From the NCBI RefSeq assembly GCF_002797915.1, contig NZ_PGTY01000001.1:1302001-1366000 (forward strand): a DNA stretch of 64,000 nucleotides. The letters run 5' to 3'. The position numbers and the translations under genes were made by a program. The notes below the pieces were generated by a model. The model was not told the DNA's origin and did not search any database. It saw only the letters and a list, made by a program, of their open reading frames with translations. Shown here one piece after another: positions 17,051 to 26,573 of this stretch (its first letter is position 1; each line of letters begins with the position of its first letter). The DNA comes from Yoonia maricola (GTDB taxonomy: Bacteria; Pseudomonadota; Alphaproteobacteria; Rhodobacterales; Rhodobacteraceae).

Positions 17051-18637
17051 ATGACCGCAACCCAAAACGCCGACACGATTGACTGGGGCCCTTTCGGGCG
17101 CCCCCTTTTTGAAGATGCCGCGGCCAAGCGTCTCAGCCGGGTTGGTGTCGTTGATGTGGGCTCAAACTCGGTGCGTCTGGTCGTGTTTGATGGTGCAGCA
17201 CGGTCGCCTGCCTATTTTTACAACGAAAAAATCATGTGCGCCCTTGGTGCGGGCCTGTCCCAAACCGGGCATCTGAACCCCGAAGGCCGCGTGCGTGCGA
17301 TATCGGCGATCCGCCGTTTTGCCGCATTGGCCCAAGGGATGGGTATCCCGCCCCTGACGGCTGTTGCAACAGCGGCGGTGCGCGAGGCCACAGACGGCAG
17401 TGATTTTCAGGCAGAAGTACTGCGCGAAACAGGCATCAAGCTGTGGATCATCGATGGCAAGGAAGAGGCACGGCTTTCCGCCCAAGGTGTTCTGTTGGGA
17501 TGGCCCGGCAGCTATGGGTTGGTGTGCGATATTGGCGGCTCTTCCATGGAACTGGCTGACCTTGCCGATGGCCGTGTGGGGCGCCGCCTGACCTCTGCAC
17601 TGGGGCCGCTGAAACTGCGGGAAATCAAAGGCGGGCGCAAGGCGGTCAAGGCTTACGTGCGCGACACCATGCAAAGGCTGCATGATGAAATGGGCAATGT
17701 CACCGGCATGCGCCTGTTTCTGGTCGGCGGGTCATGGCGTGCGATTGCGCGGGTCGATATGGAGCGGCGGGATTATCCGCTGACCGTCCTGCACGAATAC
17801 CGGATGAGTTCGCGCCAAATCACCAAGACGGCCGAATACATCCGCAAGTCCGATCTGCAACAGCTGCGCGGGCGCTGCAATATCTCGGACAGTCGGATGT
17901 CGCTGGTGCCGCTGGCCTCAATTGTCCTCAAAGAACTCATGCGCACGTTCAAACCCAAGGATGTGGCGATATCCTCTTACGGTATCCGCGAAGGCATGCT
18001 TTACGAGCAGATGCCGCGGGCGCTGCGCGAACGCGATCCGCTGATTGAGGCGTGTCGCTTTGCCGAAGCCAAGGATGCCCGCCTGCCTGGGTTTGGCCGC
18101 GTGCTGTATGAATTCATCAAGCCGCTGTTTCCGCGCGCCAATTGGCAACGCAAGCGGATTATCAAAGCCGCCTGCCTGCTGCATGACGTCAGCTGGCGCG
18201 CGCATCCCGATTATCGTGCAGAGGTCACATTTGATAACGCCACACGCGCCAATCTGGGTGGTTTGAAGCACTATGAACGCGTGCTGCTGGGGCTGGCGTT
18301 GATGAACCGCTACACCAGCAAGAATACAAACATCCGCTTTGACACACTTTTTGACATGCTGGACGCCGCCCAGATCAAAGAGGCAGAGGTGCTGGGCAAA
18401 GCGATGCGTCTGGGCGCGATGCTGTGGCTTACCGCAGATGAGGAGCCGGGCACGCTCCGCTGGAAACCACAAAAGCGCGAACTGACTTTAAAGCTGAATG
18501 AACATGCGCGTCCGCTTTTTGGTGAGGTCGCGCAATCCAGGTTTGACGGGCTTGTTGCCGCAATGGATGCAAGCGGAACGGTTAAGTTCACGAAAATGCG
18601 TAAAAGCAACGTTACCGAAAAAGTTGACTCTGCGTAG
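17051..18637 (+). CDS. ppx: Exopolyphosphatase / guanosine pentaphosphate phosphohydrolase family
   Basis: The protein has 528 residues; the ATG at 17051 is used because conserved sequence begins soon after, though the frame is open to 16988. The actin-like phosphate-1 loop is GVVDVGSNSVRLVVFDG (about residues 32-48) and the second loop VCDIGGSSMELADL (about 160-173). SSYGIREGMLYEQM precedes a C-terminal HD-like helical domain. It should release phosphate from polyphosphate ends, opposing Ppk1. The upstream 290 bases contain an AT-rich patch with TATAAT at 16925-16930 but no convincing -35 element. Confidence 0.92.
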   Translation: MTATQNADTIDWGPFGRPLFEDAAAKRLSRVGVVDVGSNSVRLVVFDGAARSPAYFYNEKIMCALGAGLSQTGHLNPEGRVRAISAIRRFAALAQGMGIPPLTAVATAAVREATDGSDFQAEVLRETGIKLWIIDGKEEARLSAQGVLLGWPGSYGLVCDIGGSSMELADLADGRVGRRLTSALGPLKLREIKGGRKAVKAYVRDTMQRLHDEMGNVTGMRLFLVGGSWRAIARVDMERRDYPLTVLHEYRMSSRQITKTAEYIRKSDLQQLRGRCNISDSRMSLVPLASIVLKELMRTFKPKDVAISSYGIREGMLYEQMPRALRERDPLIEACRFAEAKDARLPGFGRVLYEFIKPLFPRANWQRKRIIKAACLLHDVSWRAHPDYRAEVTFDNATRANLGGLKHYERVLLGLALMNRYTSKNTNIRFDTLFDMLDAAQIKEAEVLGKAMRLGAMLWLTADEEPGTLRWKPQKRELTLKLNEHARPLFGEVAQSRFDGLVAAMDASGTVKFTKMRKSNVTEKVDSA

Positions 18638-19016
18638 AAGAACACCTTGCCGCAAAGTTATACTCTTTTTCACGCATCCAATTACCCCAATCAACGGGAC
18701 ATTTTATCAATGGACCCGATGCGAGGAAGGTTTGGTCGCAAGCAAACCCTTACTGACGACCAATGCGCAATGTGAATGCAGTTCCATATAGATCAACAAT
18801 GACCCGCAATAGTGATATCTGTTTCCTAAAATTACGTCAAAAATGGCACCAGAATGAACCAAAGGTGAATATTTTCACTTTGTGCCGCTAAAAAGTCGGG
18901 TTTTTGCCTCATTTGGCTCGCTTTTTGTTTCTTTCTAAGACAAGTTGTCCGCGCCGCATCGGTGTTATGTGCATGCGGTTTCGCCCTTTGGGGTGCTGAT
19001 TAAATTCAAGGTGGAC
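18638..19016. other. 379-base gap between ppx and the PP2C gene
   Basis: No gene was recognised. A weak hairpin, GTGAA/TTCAC flanked by CAAA/TTTG with one bulged G, lies near 18862-18884. The region must contain the PP2C promoter and perhaps the 3' end of the ppx transcript. Confidence 0.4.
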
Positions 19017-20078
19017 GTGTTGAGACAAGCAGTAAGGTTCGATGTTGCGACAGCAGCAATCAAAGGTGGACGTGACTATCAAGAGGATAGTCTGGTCGCC
19101 AGCTTCCCTCAGGGACAAGAAACAGGTTTTACGATAGTGGCCGACGGCATGGGCGGGCATCTGTCAGGTGATGTGGCAAGTGCCATCGTAATGTCCGAGG
19201 TGTTCAGCCAAATCAAACGCAAAGAGATGCTGCTGAACACGAAATACACCGACATCTCCGCGTTTTTATACAACGCCGCGATGGTCGCAAACACCGGCGT
19301 GACCCAGCATATTGCAGAAAGGCCAGACAGCTACGGCATGGGTGCGACCCTATTGGCCTGCATTATTCGCGATGATGATCTTTATTGGGTGTCCGTTGGT
19401 GACTCGCCGTTGTTTTTGTTCCGTGACGGCGCGTTGCGCCAGCTGAACCAAGATCACTCTCTGGCCCCACAAATTGACATGATGGTCAAAGTTGGTGCGA
19501 TGGACCCAGAAGTCGGACGGAACCATCCGGACCGCAATACGCTCACATCTGCAATTGCCGGTGCAGATGTCGCCAAGATTGATTGCCCTGAGACGCCAAT
19601 GTCCGTGTTGGAGTGCGATATCGTGATTGCCGCCAGCGATGGATTACAGTTCCTATCAAACGACATGATCACTGCAATTCTGCAACAGACGCAAAATGCA
19701 TCCAGTTCAGAGATTACAGAGGCCTTGTTGTCCGCCATTGCCGATCTTGACGATCCCGATCAGGACAATACCGCATTCACGGTCATTAAACTGGGCGCGC
19801 GTCGGAACGTAGCGCTGCCAACACCCGTTGACGCGGCACCTGTACTTGTCGAGTTGCCTACGGATTCCGAGTTTAACCTGTCAACAGATGCTGAACTGCC
19901 TGCTGCCCGCGTAGAAGAACAGATAGCCGAGGCCGTTAACACGCCCGAACCAATTGACATTCCGACCAAGCGGATCATCCGTCTTGTAACATCACAAGCA
20001 CTTAGCTTTGATCAGCCTGCCCTGAAGGACGAACAAGACGTGCCAACGGTCAAAAAGGTACAGTCGCAGAACAAATAG
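19017..20078 (+). CDS. PP2C-family serine/threonine phosphatase
   Basis: The protein has 353 residues. The metal-binding motifs of PPM/PP2C phosphatases are all visible: GGRDYQEDS, VADGMGGHLSGD, YGMGATLLA, VSVGDSPLFLF, LNQDHS, IAASDGLQFLS and DPDQDNTAFTVIKL. The catalytic domain ends near residue 255. A roughly 95-residue acidic, Pro/Val-rich tail follows, probably disordered. Start choice is unsure: GTG 19017, TTG 19020 and GTG 19011 are adjacent. The genome context (stand-alone, after ppx) does not reveal the kinase partner. Confidence 0.87.
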   Translation: MLRQAVRFDVATAAIKGGRDYQEDSLVASFPQGQETGFTIVADGMGGHLSGDVASAIVMSEVFSQIKRKEMLLNTKYTDISAFLYNAAMVANTGVTQHIAERPDSYGMGATLLACIIRDDDLYWVSVGDSPLFLFRDGALRQLNQDHSLAPQIDMMVKVGAMDPEVGRNHPDRNTLTSAIAGADVAKIDCPETPMSVLECDIVIAASDGLQFLSNDMITAILQQTQNASSSEITEALLSAIADLDDPDQDNTAFTVIKLGARRNVALPTPVDAAPVLVELPTDSEFNLSTDAELPAARVEEQIAEAVNTPEPIDIPTKRIIRLVTSQALSFDQPALKDEQDVPTVKKVQSQNK

Positions 20079-20116
20079 GCACCCTGCACGCTTTGTCAGG
20101 AACCGACTGTATGACG

Positions 20117-20494
20117 CTAAAGTTCGATTTCCGAGCCATCAAACTCTGGCTCCCAAACAGGTGCATCAGGGCGGCGGCGCATGATGATATCGCCGTTTGG
20201 CAGAAGTTCGGGCGCATCATAGTTGCTTAGATCGTCAATCTGATCGAGCAGTTCTGCAAAAGCAGGGCCGACCGATTGCGCGAATTCCGCAAAGGCCGGT
20301 CCCATCTCTTGAAAACTGTCGCGCAAGGCGTCGATGGTTGGTTCCATCTCATTCATCAACCCGCGCATCAGCATTCGCGCCCCTTCCTCCATCAGGTCGA
20401 AACCTTCTTCCGTCTGAGGGTCAGGGCCGTCTTGCGCCATCGCCGACGTCCATGAAAGGCTCGCGGCCAATGCGAGTGAAATGATCAGTCTCAT
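20117..20494 (-). CDS. Small exported hypothetical protein
   Basis: The protein has 125 residues with a signal peptide (MRLIISLALAASLSWTSAMAQ). An acidic, helical, Met/Glu-rich domain (EEGARMLMRGLMNEMEP) follows, with a C-terminal segment ending RRRPDAPVWEPEFDGSEIEL. Similar short exported proteins recur in roseobacters and are sometimes mislabelled as ATPases; there is no P-loop here. Probably periplasmic; function unknown. Confidence 0.8.
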   Translation of the reverse strand: MRLIISLALAASLSWTSAMAQDGPDPQTEEGFDLMEEGARMLMRGLMNEMEPTIDALRDSFQEMGPAFAEFAQSVGPAFAELLDQIDDLSNYDAPELLPNGDIIMRRRPDAPVWEPEFDGSEIEL

Positions 20495-20526
20495 ATTCGA
20501 AATGTAGGAAGGCCCGGACGCAATTT

Positions 20527-20554
20527 CAAATCACAAATCGCAAATCACACATCA
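20527..20554. repeat. Four tandem heptamers
   Basis: CAAATCA, CAAATCG, CAAATCA and CACATCA follow head to tail. They run from the intergenic space across the stop codon of the endonuclease/phosphatase gene. Too short to assign a function. Confidence 0.5.
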
Positions 20555-21543
20555 ATGTCCAACACGACAGGGAAGTGATCAGAGGCGGCCAAAAGCCCCG
20601 CACGCAAGACAGGATCGCGATAGCATGCCGGATGATCAAAGGGATGCCAGATCTGCCACTTGGGTGACTTTGCGCGCAGACCCGGCGACACCATAAGATA
20701 GTCGAGCAAGGCTTGCAGATAGGGCTGACCCTTGCGTTTAAACCGCGCCGTTACAGGGGTCGCACCAATCCTGCGCGACAGCACCATATGCGCATGTGGA
20801 TCAAACAAGCGTTCTTGCGTGCCTTCACCCAAAACAATCTCGACCCCAGACCGACCAAACAGCTTTTCATATTCGTCCAGACCCGGACCATCGTTGAAAT
20901 CACCCAAGACAATCAGGTCTTCGCCAGCGGCCAGATGCTGTTCAACCCGCTTGCGCAACCAGACACATTGAGCCAACTGTTTGCGCCGGTTCTGGATTGA
21001 AATGCGCGTTGCCTCTGCCGCATTGCTCGCCCCATGGGGTGCCTTCGATTTGGCGTGTACCCCGATCAGGCGCAGCGGGCCGCTGCCCGTTGTCAGTGCC
21101 ACCTCAAGCGGTGGTTTGGACCAGACGATCGGATCAGGATGCGCATCGACGTCAATATCCATACGAAATTGGGCATCAAACTGTGGGGCCGCTGTATCAC
21201 CCTGCGGATCATGATGCGCGTCCAGCACATCCGGATCATAAAGCAATGCGATCTCTTGCTGCGTTTCGTTGGTAAAGCCTGTCACAACCTCACGCGCCCG
21301 CAGACCAAAGCGCGCGGCAAACGCTTCCAATGCTGTCCGCGTATTGCGGTGTGGGCTGGTGTCGGGGGCTTCAATGACCATCACCGCATCGGCGTCCATG
21401 GCCTCAAAGACAACGCCCAGGCCTGCCGTTTGCTGCGCCTTGGTCACATCCCAGCGCGATGACCAACTGTCATCGTCAATCAGCGCACCGTCATTATCAA
21501 AAAGACTATTGAACCATTCCACATTATAGGTGGCGATCCTCAT
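20545..21543 (-). CDS. Endonuclease/exonuclease/phosphatase family protein
   Basis: The protein has 332 residues with the EEP fold. MRIATYNVEWF at the start supplies the catalytic Asn, VMVIEAPD the metal-binding Glu, LIGVHAKSK the His strand, LIVLGDFNDGPG the DxN motif and AASDHFPVVLDI the terminal SDH motif. It should be a Mg-dependent phosphodiesterase; nuclease versus lipid or nucleotide phosphatase cannot be settled. Its ATG overlaps the stop of the DjlA-like gene by four bases, so it is the last member of the mcm operon. Confidence 0.88.
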   Translation of the reverse strand: MRIATYNVEWFNSLFDNDGALIDDDSWSSRWDVTKAQQTAGLGVVFEAMDADAVMVIEAPDTSPHRNTRTALEAFAARFGLRAREVVTGFTNETQQEIALLYDPDVLDAHHDPQGDTAAPQFDAQFRMDIDVDAHPDPIVWSKPPLEVALTTGSGPLRLIGVHAKSKAPHGASNAAEATRISIQNRRKQLAQCVWLRKRVEQHLAAGEDLIVLGDFNDGPGLDEYEKLFGRSGVEIVLGEGTQERLFDPHAHMVLSRRIGATPVTARFKRKGQPYLQALLDYLMVSPGLRAKSPKWQIWHPFDHPACYRDPVLRAGLLAASDHFPVVLDIDV

Positions 21544-22220
21544 GCGCGGGTGCCTTGGATTTCTTCCCAGGCGCGGTTGATGGCGACCATGCGCCGCTCG
21601 GCCAGTTTGACCGCTTCTTCGGGGACGCCACGCGCCATCATCTGATCAGGGTGCGTTTCGCGGACAAGTTTGCGCCAAGCCGCGCGCACCTCGTCCATGG
21701 GGGCATCCGGGTCGACCCCCAGCACATCGTGAGGGTCACGATCAGCCTCGGCCACAAACTGTGCACGGATGCCGCGAAAGCGGCGTTCGTCGAACCCGAA
21801 AATATCTGCGACCGCATGCAAAAAATCATCTTCTTTGGGATGGTACACCCCATCAGCCACAGCAATATGGAAAAGCCCTTCCAGCAGATCACAAAGAGGG
21901 CGGTCATCCGCGCCATACATCGCCTTGATGCGGCGGGCGTAGACATCAAAACCCGCAACATCCTGACGGGCAAGGTTAAAGACCCGCGCCGCATTCGCCT
22001 CTTCATCAGGCGGGATCAGGAACACCTCGCGAAAAGCCACGACCTCATCCTTGGTCACCAGCCCATCGGCCTTGGCCATTTTCGCGCCTAGCGCAATAAC
22101 CGCAATGGCAAAGGCCACGGTTCTGTCAGGGGATGCGCGTAGCTTGTCAAAGACAGCCGATAGCCCCTCGCCTTTGGCAAGGGCGGCGATAGCTTCGGCC
22201 ATGCGTGACCAAATCGACAT
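21540..22220 (-). CDS. TerB-domain plus J-domain co-chaperone (DjlA-like)
   Basis: The protein has 226 residues. The N-terminal two thirds form a TerB/DjlA-type helical domain (AKMAKADGLVTKDEV and IAVADGVYHPKEDDFLHAVA carry its acidic repeats). The C-terminal 65 residues are a J domain with the HPD tripeptide in RETHPDQMMARG. J domains stimulate DnaK ATPase. Unlike E. coli DjlA there is no N-terminal membrane anchor, so it is probably cytoplasmic. It is coupled by overlap to the EEP gene. Confidence 0.87.
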   Translation of the reverse strand: MSIWSRMAEAIAALAKGEGLSAVFDKLRASPDRTVAFAIAVIALGAKMAKADGLVTKDEVVAFREVFLIPPDEEANAARVFNLARQDVAGFDVYARRIKAMYGADDRPLCDLLEGLFHIAVADGVYHPKEDDFLHAVADIFGFDERRFRGIRAQFVAEADRDPHDVLGVDPDAPMDEVRAAWRKLVRETHPDQMMARGVPEEAVKLAERRMVAINRAWEEIQGTRA

Positions 22221-22232
22221 GAAATATGTCCT

Positions 22233-22700
22233 TTAAAGGCGTTTCTGCATCAAAACGAGATCGATCCAACGCCCAAACTTGAACCCCACTTCGGGGAGCG
22301 TTGCAACCTCTTGAAAGCCAAGGCGGGCGTGAAACGCAATCGCACCGGTGATTTCCGCACTGCAGCCGGCAATCATGACATGTTTGCCTGCGGCCTTTGC
22401 GTGAGCGCACAGTGCCTCAATCAACCGCCGACCACCGCCTTGCCCGCGTCCATCTGTATGCAGCATGATCGTGTGTTCAACAGTGAAACGATACCCTTCA
22501 CCACCGCGGAAAGGAAAATAACGTGCAAAGCCAAGGATCTGACCGGCATCTTCCCAAACAAGGCAATCCTTAGAGGTTAGACCGACCACCTCTTCGTCTG
22601 ATTTTTCAACTGGATTGAAGGTAATCGTCGTTTCACGGATAACCTTATTCCAGATCGCAGCAATCTGTGTGGCATCAGTGGGAACAGCCGCACGGATCAT
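22233..22700 (-). CDS. GNAT family N-acetyltransferase
   Basis: The protein has 155 residues of GNAT fold. It resembles the phosphinothricin/methionine-sulfoximine acetyltransferase group: AAIWNKVIRETTITFNP at the N-terminus, then HTDGRGQGGGRRLIEAL (acetyl-CoA pyrophosphate loop, about residues 80-97) and AIAFHARLGFQEVATLPEVGFKFGRW. It probably acetylates a small amine or amino acid; the substrate is unknown. Its start overlaps the VOC gene stop by four bases. Confidence 0.85.
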   Translation of the reverse strand: MIRAAVPTDATQIAAIWNKVIRETTITFNPVEKSDEEVVGLTSKDCLVWEDAGQILGFARYFPFRGGEGYRFTVEHTIMLHTDGRGQGGGRRLIEALCAHAKAAGKHVMIAGCSAEITGAIAFHARLGFQEVATLPEVGFKFGRWIDLVLMQKRL

Positions 22701-23320
22701 GCCAATGTTCTGATCCCACCAGGTGTTTCAAAAGTCGCTTTCATCGCAAAGGCCCCCTTGGTCAAACGCACCCGATCATCGGCCAAATCCAGCATTTGGC
22801 TGATAGCCTCTGCCTGCGGGTGCAAGACCTGAAACTGCACCAATCGGCACCCGCTATCGGGCAACCTGTCCGCCGGATGATACGTGCCCTTGGCCCATTC
22901 AATCAACGTCGGAAACGCGCCTTGATAGGGTAAAGAGCCATCGTCGGGCACCGTGATATGCCACGCCAGATCAGCGCGGGTCAGGGCCCGTGGCGCACCA
23001 ACTTCAGGCGGTGCCTTCGCCACGGCTTGCGCGATATCATCGGTCTGGCAAATCCAATTCGCCAAACGTGGCGGCCCGGCAAAGTCATCCAACCCAAACC
23101 AAGCATGCCCCGCCTCTGGTATAGCATCCGGGTCTTTCGCAATCACTTCGAAATACAACCCATCGGCCAGCCCTAACAACGTGTTATGCGTCCCATAGCG
23201 CGCATGTTGTCCGCCCGGTTGCAACCGTACGCCCAGTTGCGCCTCAACCCATGCCGTCCCTTCGGCGAGGTTGCTACAGGCGACCGCGAGGTGGTCAAGT
23301 TTTGTCGGGCGTGCATTCAT
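22697..23320 (-). CDS. VOC/glyoxalase-like domain protein
   Basis: The protein has 207 residues starting MNARPTKLDHLAVACSNLAEG, the beta-alpha-beta opening of a glyoxalase-like (PF13468-type) protein. LDHLAVA and RYGTHNTLLGL supply the typical metal-site region. It is not the usual short methylmalonyl-CoA epimerase (about 135 residues), although it follows methylmalonyl-CoA mutase by only seven bases. That epimerase role should not be assumed. It is second in the mcm operon. Confidence 0.83.
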   Translation of the reverse strand: MNARPTKLDHLAVACSNLAEGTAWVEAQLGVRLQPGGQHARYGTHNTLLGLADGLYFEVIAKDPDAIPEAGHAWFGLDDFAGPPRLANWICQTDDIAQAVAKAPPEVGAPRALTRADLAWHITVPDDGSLPYQGAFPTLIEWAKGTYHPADRLPDSGCRLVQFQVLHPQAEAISQMLDLADDRVRLTKGAFAMKATFETPGGIRTLA

Positions 23321-23327
23321 GTGCGCC

Positions 23328-25454
23328 CTACCCTCGCGTCTCGCGGATAATGCCCAGAATATCCTGCGCCGCCTTTGGTATATTCGTCCCAGGCCCAAAG
23401 ATCGCCTTCACGCCGCTATCATAAAGGAATTGATAGTCCTGTTGGGGAATAACCCCACCGCAGATCACAATGATATCCTCGGCACCTGCATCCTTCAGCG
23501 CCGCTACCAGTTTCGGGGCCAGCGTCTTATGCCCCGCCGCCTGACTGCTGATCCCGATCACATGTACATCGTTATCAATTGCATCCTGTGCGGCCTCAGC
23601 AGGCGTCTGGAACAGCGGCCCGACATCAACGTCAAAGCCGATATCGGCAAAAGCCGTTGCGATCACTTTCGCGCCCCGGTCATGACCATCCTGCCCCATC
23701 TTGACCACCAGCATACGCGGGCGGCGGCCCTCATCTTCGGCGAACTTCTCGACCGAGGATTGGATGGCAACGAACCCTTCGTCGCCCTCATAGGCCGCAC
23801 CGTAAACGCCCGCCAAAGTCTTCACCTCGGCGCGGTGCCGTCCGAATGTTTTTTCCATTGCCATGCTGATCTCTCCGACTGTGGCGCGGGCGCGAGATGC
23901 CTCGACCGCCGCCTCTAACAGGTTACCGCCTTCGTTTGCGCGGCGGGTGAGTTCGGTCAGAGCCGCCTCGCAAGCGGCGTCGTCGCGGGCCGCCTTCGTG
24001 GCCTCAATCCGTGCGATTTGCGACAAGCGCACCGCATCATTGTCAATGTCCAGAATGTCGATCGGGTCTTCGTTGTCCTTGCGGTATTTATTCACCCCGA
24101 CAACAACTTCGGTCCCGCGATCAATCCCCGCCTGGCGCTTGGCCGCCGTTTCCTCGATCCGCAGCTTGGGCATGCCAGAAGCGACGGCCTTCGTCATCCC
24201 ACCCATTTCTTCGACTTCTTCGATCAGCTTCCATGCCGCCTCAGCCAATTCATGCGTCAGGTTCTCGACGTAGTAAGAGCCCGCCAGCGGATCGACCACA
24301 TTGGTCACGCCGGTCTCTTCCTGCAAGATCAACTGGGTATTTCGGGCGATGCGCGCACTGAACTCAGTCGGCAGGGCAATCGCCTCATCCAGCGCATTGG
24401 TGTGCAGCGACTGTGTGCCGCCCAAAACCGCGCTCATAGCTTCATAGGCCGTGCGAATGACGTTGTTGTAAGGGTCCTGCTCCTGCAGTGACACGCCAGA
24501 GGTCTGGCAGTGGGTCCGCAGCATCGACGACTTGGGGTTCTTCGGTGCGAACTCTGCCATGATCCGCGACCACAGCAGGCGGGCGGCGCGCAGCTTGGCG
24601 GCCTCCATGAAGAAATTCATACCAATGGCAAAGAAGAATGACAGACGCCCCGCAAACTGGTCCACATCCATGCCCCGTGCAATCGCCGTGCGCACGTATT
24701 CACGCCCATCGGCCAGCGTATAGGCCAGTTCTTGGACGAGGTTCGCGCCTGCCTCTTGCATGTGGTAGCCAGAGATTGAGATGGAGTTGAACTTCGGCAT
24801 CTCATTCGTCGTATATTCAATGATATCCGCAATGATACGCATCGACGGCTCCGGCGGATACACATAGGTGTTGCGCACCATGAATTCCTTCAAAATATCG
24901 TTCTGAATAGTACCTGAGAGCACATTACGGGGATGCCCCTGCTCTTCCCCGGCCACGATGAAATTGGCGAGGATCGGAATAACTGCGCCGTTCATCGTCA
25001 TGGAAACCGACACCTTATCGAGTGGAATCCCATCAAAGAGGATCTTCATATCCTCAACACTATCGATGGCTACACCAGCCTTACCAACGTCGCCCTCAAC
25101 ACGGGGGTGATCACTGTCATAGCCGCGGTGCGTCGCCAGATCAAAAGCGACAGACACGCCCTGCTGACCGGCTTCAAGCGCTTTGCGATAGAACGCATTG
25201 GACTCTTCAGCGGTCGAAAACCCAGCATATTGGCGGATCGTCCAAGGACGGCCTGCATACATCGTGGCCTTCACACCGCGCGTGAACGGGGCCTCACCGG
25301 GGATACCGCCCATATGCGGCAATCCGTCCGTATCATCCGCAGTATACAGCGGCTGGACGGGGATACCCTCCAGCGTATCCCACGTCAGCGCCTCCAAAGG
25401 CTTGCCACGCAGCTCTTTGCGCGCGATCTCTTCCCATGTTTTCTTATCAGACAT
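23328..25454 (-). CDS. mcm: Methylmalonyl-CoA mutase
   Basis: The protein has 708 residues starting at ATG 25454 behind a GGAGG site. The N-terminal two thirds form the substrate-binding barrel ([50 protein letters not shown]). The C-terminal domain binds B12: [13 protein letters not shown] has the DxHxxG His that ligates cobalt, and [10 protein letters not shown] follows. It converts methylmalonyl-CoA to succinyl-CoA, the last step of propionate assimilation. A PccR-like box (25496-25507) lies about 42 bases upstream. It heads the mcm-VOC-GNAT-TerB/J-EEP string. Confidence 0.96.
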   Translation of the reverse strand: MSDKKTWEEIARKELRGKPLEALTWDTLEGIPVQPLYTADDTDGLPHMGGIPGEAPFTRGVKATMYAGRPWTIRQYAGFSTAEESNAFYRKALEAGQQGVSVAFDLATHRGYDSDHPRVEGDVGKAGVAIDSVEDMKILFDGIPLDKVSVSMTMNGAVIPILANFIVAGEEQGHPRNVLSGTIQNDILKEFMVRNTYVYPPEPSMRIIADIIEYTTNEMPKFNSISISGYHMQEAGANLVQELAYTLADGREYVRTAIARGMDVDQFAGRLSFFFAIGMNFFMEAAKLRAARLLWSRIMAEFAPKNPKSSMLRTHCQTSGVSLQEQDPYNNVIRTAYEAMSAVLGGTQSLHTNALDEAIALPTEFSARIARNTQLILQEETGVTNVVDPLAGSYYVENLTHELAEAAWKLIEEVEEMGGMTKAVASGMPKLRIEETAAKRQAGIDRGTEVVVGVNKYRKDNEDPIDILDIDNDAVRLSQIARIEATKAARDDAACEAALTELTRRANEGGNLLEAAVEASRARATVGEISMAMEKTFGRHRAEVKTLAGVYGAAYEGDEGFVAIQSSVEKFAEDEGRRPRMLVVKMGQDGHDRGAKVIATAFADIGFDVDVGPLFQTPAEAAQDAIDNDVHVIGISSQAAGHKTLAPKLVAALKDAGAEDIIVICGGVIPQQDYQFLYDSGVKAIFGPGTNIPKAAQDILGIIRETRG

Positions 25455-25495
25455 TGGTGCCTCCGGCGTGTATTGGATGGGGTAACGCGCATTTG

Positions 25496-25507
25496 TTTGC
25501 TGCAAAA
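25496..25507. promoter_or_regulatory. Possible weak PccR box upstream of mcm
   Basis: TTTGCTGCAAAA resembles the TTTGCAAA half-sites seen at pccB and pccR but with one extra base in the centre. It lies 42-53 bases upstream of the mcm start codon and about 50 bases from the divergent DUF4174 gene. Weak by itself; suggestive because mcm belongs to the same pathway. Confidence 0.35.
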
Positions 25508-25555
25508 TGCATCTGACCCTTAGCTTTTGGCGCAAGCGCCTCTATATCTAATTTC

Positions 25556-26017
25556 ATGAAGTTATTGACGAACATAGCACTCGCTGCCCTCATCGCATTC
25601 CCCGCCGTCGCACAAGAACAAACCGTTCTGGAACGCTGGGAAGAAGACCGCACACAGGTCTTTGACGGGGCCGAGATTACGCTGGATGAGCTCAACTGGG
25701 TTGCCCGGCCTTTGGTCGTTTTCGCAGATACGCCCAACGACCCGCGCTTCCAACAGCAGATGGATTTGTTGCTGGCCGATATGGAACAGCTTGCGGTGCG
25801 CGATGTCATCGTGATCACGGATACGGATCGCACGGCCATGACCGACTTGCGCACCACGCTACGCCCACGCGGATACATGATGGCGCTGATCGGCAAGGAC
25901 GGACGCGTGGCCCTGCGCAAGCCAAGCCCATACAGCGTCCGCGAGTTGTCACGCTCCATCGACAAGATGCCGCTGCGCCAGCAAGAGATTTCTGACAGGC
26001 GGAGCGTGAGCGAATAA
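25556..26017 (+). CDS. DUF4174 family exported protein
   Basis: The protein has 153 residues. A signal peptide (MKLLTNIALAALIAFPAVAQ) is followed by a DUF4174 domain with the pattern RPLVVFADTPNDPRFQQQM, DVIVITDTD and MALIGKDGRVALRKP. The last resembles the C-terminal part of a thioredoxin-like fold without catalytic Cys. Probably periplasmic, function unknown. It faces mcm across 101 bases and converges on the next gene with a ten-base gap. Confidence 0.82.
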   Translation: MKLLTNIALAALIAFPAVAQEQTVLERWEEDRTQVFDGAEITLDELNWVARPLVVFADTPNDPRFQQQMDLLLADMEQLAVRDVIVITDTDRTAMTDLRTTLRPRGYMMALIGKDGRVALRKPSPYSVRELSRSIDKMPLRQQEISDRRSVSE

Positions 26018-26027
26018 AGACGGCGCA

Positions 26028-26573
26028 TTACCAAAACTTCCAAAATGGTTTGGCATAGGGAAACTGCCCCTCAAACGAGGTAAAGTTCAGTGCGTCATCT
26101 TCTTCATGGCGCAACCCTGTTGCCAATACAAACGCTTCTGCAGCAAGCGTGAATGCATCAGGTTCGCCCTCTGACACCAAACCTGAGGATTGCTCGTGAC
26201 GTTCCCAACTCGCAATCAGTTCATCTTTGCTGAATGGCGGTTTGCCAATTTCTGCGTAACCTGTTTTTCCGCCCTCGATCCACCAGACACACCGACCATC
26301 TTCAAAGCGTCGCGTTGCAGCGCCATCCACACTTGCAACGATCTCAATGTGGTAAAATGGTACGGCCTGCGACACCTTCTTAAGATCAAGTCGCCGAAGC
26401 AGTTTTCCTTCCAACGGGTTACGCCATAGAAAAAAGTGCCTGCCATCAGAGGCACCCGTAAACTCTGCATTGTGATCCGGGTCAGGTTGCCCTGTATTGG
26501 TCAGCCCAGCGGCTTGCAGAAAAGTATCCTTATGCGCGTCGGCACAGGCCATTATGGTGCAAGAGCGACCCAT
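26028..26573 (-). CDS. Hypothetical protein downstream of pccA
   Basis: The protein has 181 residues and I do not recognise a family. It is soluble, lacks a signal peptide and has an aromatic-rich C-terminus ending KPFWKFW. The ATG at 26573 follows the pccA stop codon directly; an ATG at 26552 (MACADAHKD) is also possible. The tight spacing implies it is expressed with pccA. Confidence 0.7.
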   Translation of the reverse strand: MGRSCTIMACADAHKDTFLQAAGLTNTGQPDPDHNAEFTGASDGRHFFLWRNPLEGKLLRRLDLKKVSQAVPFYHIEIVASVDGAATRRFEDGRCVWWIEGGKTGYAEIGKPPFSKDELIASWERHEQSSGLVSEGEPDAFTLAAEAFVLATGLRHEEDDALNFTSFEGQFPYAKPFWKFW

